DNA from: JBLZUR01 sp048565625
Lineage (GTDB): Bacteria > Pseudomonadota > Alphaproteobacteria > Sphingomonadales > Sphingomonadaceae
NCBI RefSeq assembly: GCF_048565625.1
Contig: NZ_JBLZUR010000002.1
Coordinates: 2,418,001-2,482,000 of the forward strand
DNA length: 64,000 nucleotides
Reading direction: 5' to 3'
Below, one piece after another: positions 61,125-64,000 of this stretch. The notes below the pieces were generated by a model, which was not told the DNA's origin, made no database searches, and saw nothing but the letters and a program-made list of their open reading frames with translations. A program made the position numbers and the translations under genes. The number at the start of each line of letters is the position of its first letter. Within the stretch, counting starts at the first letter, position 1.

Positions 61125-61599
61125 GTTCCCGCATCAGCCTCTGCTGATCGCGCTTCCAGTCGCGGTCCTTCTGGGTGTCGCGCTTGTCGTGAAGCTTCTT
61201 GCCCTTCCCCAGCGCGATCTCGACCTTGGCGCGGCCGCGGGCGTTGAAGTAGATCGACAGCGGCACCAGCGTCATTCCCTCGCGGGTTAGCGCCTTGAAC
61301 ATCCTTTCGATCTGCCGTTCGTGCAGCAGCAGTTTGCGGGGCCGCTTGGGCTCGTGGTTGAAGCGGTTGCCGTGGCTGAACTCGGGCACATTGGCGTTGA
61401 TCAGCCAGACCTCGCCATTCTTCACCTCGGCATAGCTCTCCGCGATGGAGCCCTCGCCGAAGCGCAGCGACTTCACTTCGGTGCCGGTCAGCGCGATGCC
61501 GGCCTCAAAGAAGTCTTCCAGATAATAGTCGAACTTCGCCCGCCGGTTTTCGGCCAGGATCTTGGTCTTCTCGAATTCTGCGGGGCGAGGACGGGCCAT
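61117..61599 (-). CDS. smpB: SsrA-binding protein SmpB
   Basis: 160 residues; brings tmRNA to stalled ribosomes. OB-fold signatures NRRAKFDYYLEDFFEAGIAL, TGTEVKSLRFG, LINANVPEFSHGNRFNHEPK, and the basic C-terminal tail GKGKKLHDKRDTQKDRDWKR. The ssrA gene is not in the window. Confidence 0.96.
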   Translation of the reverse strand: MARPRPAEFEKTKILAENRRAKFDYYLEDFFEAGIALTGTEVKSLRFGEGSIAESYAEVKNGEVWLINANVPEFSHGNRFNHEPKRPRKLLLHERQIERMFKALTREGMTLVPLSIYFNARGRAKVEIALGKGKKLHDKRDTQKDRDWKRDQQRLMRERG

Positions 61600-61611
61600 G
61601 ACTCTATTCTG

Positions 61612-61695
61612 ACGTCATCCCAGCGAAGGCTGGGATCGCTTGGAGTCGAGCGCACGCAAAGCCCTCGCCGACCCCAGTCTTCGCTGGGGTGACAA
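61612..61695. repeat. Palindromic repeat, family C, between smpB and dapA
   Basis: ACGTCATCCCAGCGAAGGCT and AGTCTTCGCTGGGGTGACAA, about 84 bases. The two genes are in tandem, so here it may end the dapA transcript before smpB. Confidence 0.85.
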
Positions 61696-61707
61696 TGTCA
61701 GGGCAAG

Positions 61708-62580
61708 TCAAATCAGCCCCGCATGGCGGAGCGCCGCATCGACCGCGCGGCGGCTCGCCTCGCTGGCGGGCGTCATCGGCAGGCGGATATCGTCGGGAAA
61801 GTCGCGGGTCACGGCAAGCGCGTATTTGGTCGGGCCGGGTGAAGCATCGCTGAACAACGCGGCATGGAGCGGAAAGAGCCGGTCCTGCAGCGCCAGCGCG
61901 TCGGCCCAGCGCCCTTCCAGGCAGGCAGACTGGAAATCGGCGCAGAGGCGCGGCGCGACATTGGCGGTGACCGAGATGCAGCCGACCCCGCCCATCGCCA
62001 TAAAGCCGAGCGCCATGTCGTCATTGCCCGACAGCTGGCAGAACTCCGTGCCGCAGAGCAGGCGGTGGGCGGAGACGCGCTCGACCTTGCCGCTGGCGTC
62101 CTTGATGCCGACCACGCCGGGCAGCTTCGCGATCTCGCCCAAGGTCTCGGGCAGCACGTCCGTTACCGTGCGGCCGGGCACATTGTAGAGGATGATCGGC
62201 AGGTCGCAGCGTTCGGTCAGATAGCGGTAATGCGCGAGAATGCCGTCCTGATTGGGGCGGTTGTAATAGGGCAGCACGACGAGGGCGGCGGCGGCGCCCG
62301 CCTTCTTCGCGCTCTCCATATGCTCCAGCGCGACAAGCGTGTCGTTCGATCCGCAGCCGGCGATCACCGGCACCCGGCCCGCCGCCTGCTCGACACAGAC
62401 CGCGACGACGCGGTTGTGCTCCTCGATCGACATCGTCGCGGATTCGCCAGTGGTGCCGCAGGGGACGAGCGCCGAGGAACCCTCCGCCACCTGCCAGTCG
62501 ACGAAGGCGCGAAACACCGACTCGTCGAAGCGGCCGTCGCGGAAAGGCGTCACCAACGCCGGGATCGATCCGCTGAACAT
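61708..62580 (-). CDS. dapA: 4-Hydroxy-tetrahydrodipicolinate synthase
   Basis: 290 residues; first step of lysine and diaminopimelate synthesis. Start GSIPALVTPF, PCGTTGESATMSIEEHNRVV, catalytic Tyr in YYNRPNQ and ILYNVPGRT, Schiff-base Lys in GIKDASGKVER. ATG 62580 gives correct spacing (9 bases) from AAGGGAG; ATG 62586 is too close. Confidence 0.95.
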   Translation of the reverse strand: MFSGSIPALVTPFRDGRFDESVFRAFVDWQVAEGSSALVPCGTTGESATMSIEEHNRVVAVCVEQAAGRVPVIAGCGSNDTLVALEHMESAKKAGAAAALVVLPYYNRPNQDGILAHYRYLTERCDLPIILYNVPGRTVTDVLPETLGEIAKLPGVVGIKDASGKVERVSAHRLLCGTEFCQLSGNDDMALGFMAMGGVGCISVTANVAPRLCADFQSACLEGRWADALALQDRLFPLHAALFSDASPGPTKYALAVTRDFPDDIRLPMTPASEASRRAVDAALRHAGLI

Positions 62581-62644
62581 GGGCATTCGCTCCCTTCCCG
62601 ACCGCACCCTTCACGATCGCACAATGGCACGTCATAGTCGCGCC

Positions 62645-64000
62645 ATGACGCGTAACCGTAACCTTCGCGGGCCTGATAGGGACCGCCGCCGCCACCTGTC
62701 CAGCGTACTGAAGCGCGGGGTGGCCATGTTCGCCCTCGTCGCTTCGGTCGCGGCTGCCGCCGCCACGCTGACGGCGGATCAGCAGAGCTGGTATCGCGCC
62801 CGCCTCGGCGTTCCAGGCAGTGCGATGCCGGCGGTGCAGCCGCAGCCCGATGCGCTGGCGGAGACGATCGTCCGCTGGAACCAGCTGCAGCAATCCGATA
62901 GCTGGCAATTCGCGGATTACAGCCAGTTCCTGCTCGCGCACCCCGGCTGGCCCGGCGAGTCGGCGATGCGCCGCGCGGCGGAGCGGCAGCTGAACCTCGA
63001 CAGCTATGTGCCGGCGCAGGCTGTGGCGTTCTTCACCCGCTTCCCGCCGCTCACCTCCACCGGCCGGGCGAAATATGCAGAGGCGCTTCTGTCCTCCGGC
63101 AAGCCCGATCTCGCCCGCAAGGAGGCGGTGGCGGTGTGGACCCGGTCCACCATGCCGCCCGATGTCGAGGCGCGGCTGCAATCCCGCTTCGGCGCGAGCT
63201 TCGACCAGATTGCGCAGGATCAGCGGATGGAGGCGCTGCTGTGGAAGCGCTCGACCGCCGCCGCGATGCGCCAGATGGCGGTCGTCTCTCCCGCCCGCCG
63301 CCCGATCTATTCGGCGCGGCTGGTGCTGCAACGGAAAGACCCCGGCGCTCTGGCGGTGGTGACGGCGCTCGGCCCCGCGGCGGAGACCGATGCCGGCCTG
63401 CTCGCCGACACGGCCCTGTGGATGCGCGACAGCACCCGCAGCCTGGAGGCCCGCGCGCTGCTCGCCAAAGACGTGCGGCTCGACGCGCCGCCTTACGATC
63501 CCGCCGCCTGGCTGGAGACCTTGGTGACCATCGCGCGGGGTGCGGCGGCGGACAACCAGTGGACCAATGTGCTCGGCATCGCCAAGAAGCTCGACCAGAC
63601 CTACCCGGCCGGCACCTTCGTGCGCGACCGCGATTTCGGCGAGCGCGACGATTACACGACGCTCGCCTGGCTGGGCGGAATGGCGGCGATGAAGCAGGGG
63701 CGGGCGGCCGAGGCGATCCCGCTGTTCGAGCGCTACGCCAATGCCGCGAAGAGCCCGCAGTCGCAGTCCAAGGGCATGTACTGGGCCGGCCGCGCCGCCC
63801 ATGTGGCGCGCGACGAGGCGACGGCGCAGCGCTTCTGGACCAGCGCCGCCTCCTACCCCGACCAGTTCTATGGCCAGCTTGCCAATGAGCGGCTGGGCCG
63901 TCCCCTCGCCCCGCCCCCGCCGCTCAACGCCAGCCAGGTGACGGCGGGAGCGCGCGCGGCTTTCGAGGCGCAGGAACTGGTCCGCGCGGTGCGGATGATC
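62645..64000 (+). CDS. Soluble lytic murein transglycosylase (partial, catalytic domain beyond the window)
   Basis: 452 residues visible. N-terminal basic leader then a hydrophobic signal/anchor (about 32-44, VAMFALVASVAAAAATL). Then a long superhelical alpha domain (U-domain) with LLAHPGWPGESAMRRAAERQ, LNLDSYVPAQAVAFFTRFPP, SKGMYWAGRAAHVARDEATA and AASYPDQFYGQLANERLG, the hallmarks of Slt70-type enzymes. The SLT catalytic domain would follow past 64000. Divergent from dapA with 64 bases between. Confidence 0.88.
   Translation, partial: MTRNRNLRGPDRDRRRHLSSVLKRGVAMFALVASVAAAAATLTADQQSWYRARLGVPGSAMPAVQPQPDALAETIVRWNQLQQSDSWQFADYSQFLLAHPGWPGESAMRRAAERQLNLDSYVPAQAVAFFTRFPPLTSTGRAKYAEALLSSGKPDLARKEAVAVWTRSTMPPDVEARLQSRFGASFDQIAQDQRMEALLWKRSTAAAMRQMAVVSPARRPIYSARLVLQRKDPGALAVVTALGPAAETDAGLLADTALWMRDSTRSLEARALLAKDVRLDAPPYDPAAWLETLVTIARGAAADNQWTNVLGIAKKLDQTYPAGTFVRDRDFGERDDYTTLAWLGGMAAMKQGRAAEAIPLFERYANAAKSPQSQSKGMYWAGRAAHVARDEATAQRFWTSAASYPDQFYGQLANERLGRPLAPPPPLNASQVTAGARAAFEAQELVRAVRMI

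Noticed and set aside
27836..61695. CRISPR array
   Set aside because: The repeats are dispersed palindromes at gene ends, not regularly spaced, and no cas genes are present.
62021..63802. A 593-codon open frame on the - strand
   Set aside because: Runs antisense to the transglycosylase and out of frame through dapA; both real genes are clear.

Overview
The window is high-GC alphaproteobacterial chromosome, most likely from a sphingomonad (Sphingomonas or a close relative). I infer this from the protein content: CckA, a ccmC-to-ccmI block, a UPF0262-dcd pair, DUF2849/DUF934 sulfur genes, an alphaproteobacterial GTTC-N7-GTTC SOS box in front of recA, and dispersed palindromes typical of these genomes. 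No species call is possible from the sequence alone.

Region 1 (1-15247) is an accessory metabolic island. It opens with respiratory genes: cytochrome oxidase subunit II cut by the window edge, two lipoprotein-type c cytochromes, a cytochrome b561 and CtaG. Then come an ExoD protein, a CaCA exchanger, an FMN-dependent 2-hydroxyacid dehydrogenase, and a tightly packed operon. The operon encodes a TPP-dependent pyruvate oxidase/acetolactate synthase-like enzyme, a duplicated membrane protein of unknown family, a gluconate 2-dehydrogenase subunit 3-like protein, a GMC flavoenzyme, an SDR with a C-terminal anchor, an alpha-glucosidase and a trehalose synthase. Several genes overlap by 4 bp. Three intergenic regions carry GGAAC-N16/17-GGTT elements close to the EcfG (general stress sigma factor) consensus, so the island looks like a stress-induced carbon-oxidation and trehalose module. 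A one-base deletion has fused the subunit 3 and GMC reading frames.

Region 2 (15271-24640) is a graveyard of mobile and broken genes. It holds an IS3 remnant, fragments of DUF1345 and HAD genes, an intact-looking IS110-family transposase, a doubly frameshifted GIY-YIG gene, a DUF5681 gene with an in-frame stop, a ParB-DNA methyltransferase gene broken by an amber codon and by an 830-bp IS5 element with a TA duplication, a headless TetR gene and a decayed ParE toxin beside its antitoxin. Two intact housekeeping-like genes (2H phosphoesterase, PRC-barrel protein) sit inside it.

Region 3 (24658-64000) is core genome. It includes Kup potassium uptake, alanine dehydrogenase, the cytochrome c maturation operon (ccmC-D-E-F-G-H-I), a DMT transporter, a leucine/phenylalanine-type dehydrogenase, tRNA-His, a HIT protein, a secreted CAP/RTX protein, a GATase, a nitronate monooxygenase-like protein, an alpha/beta hydrolase, SelO, AstD, and the assimilatory sulfate operon (SUMT, DUF2849, CysI, DUF934, CysH). 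It continues with DnaB, UPF0262, Dcd, RecA with an SOS box, an orphan OmpR regulator, a Crp/Fnr regulator, CckA, an M13 peptidase, DUF2062, SmpB, DapA and the N-terminal part of a soluble lytic transglycosylase. Three families of long palindromic repeats punctuate this region, mostly at gene ends. One copy lies in frame inside ccmF and another provides the start of ccmH.
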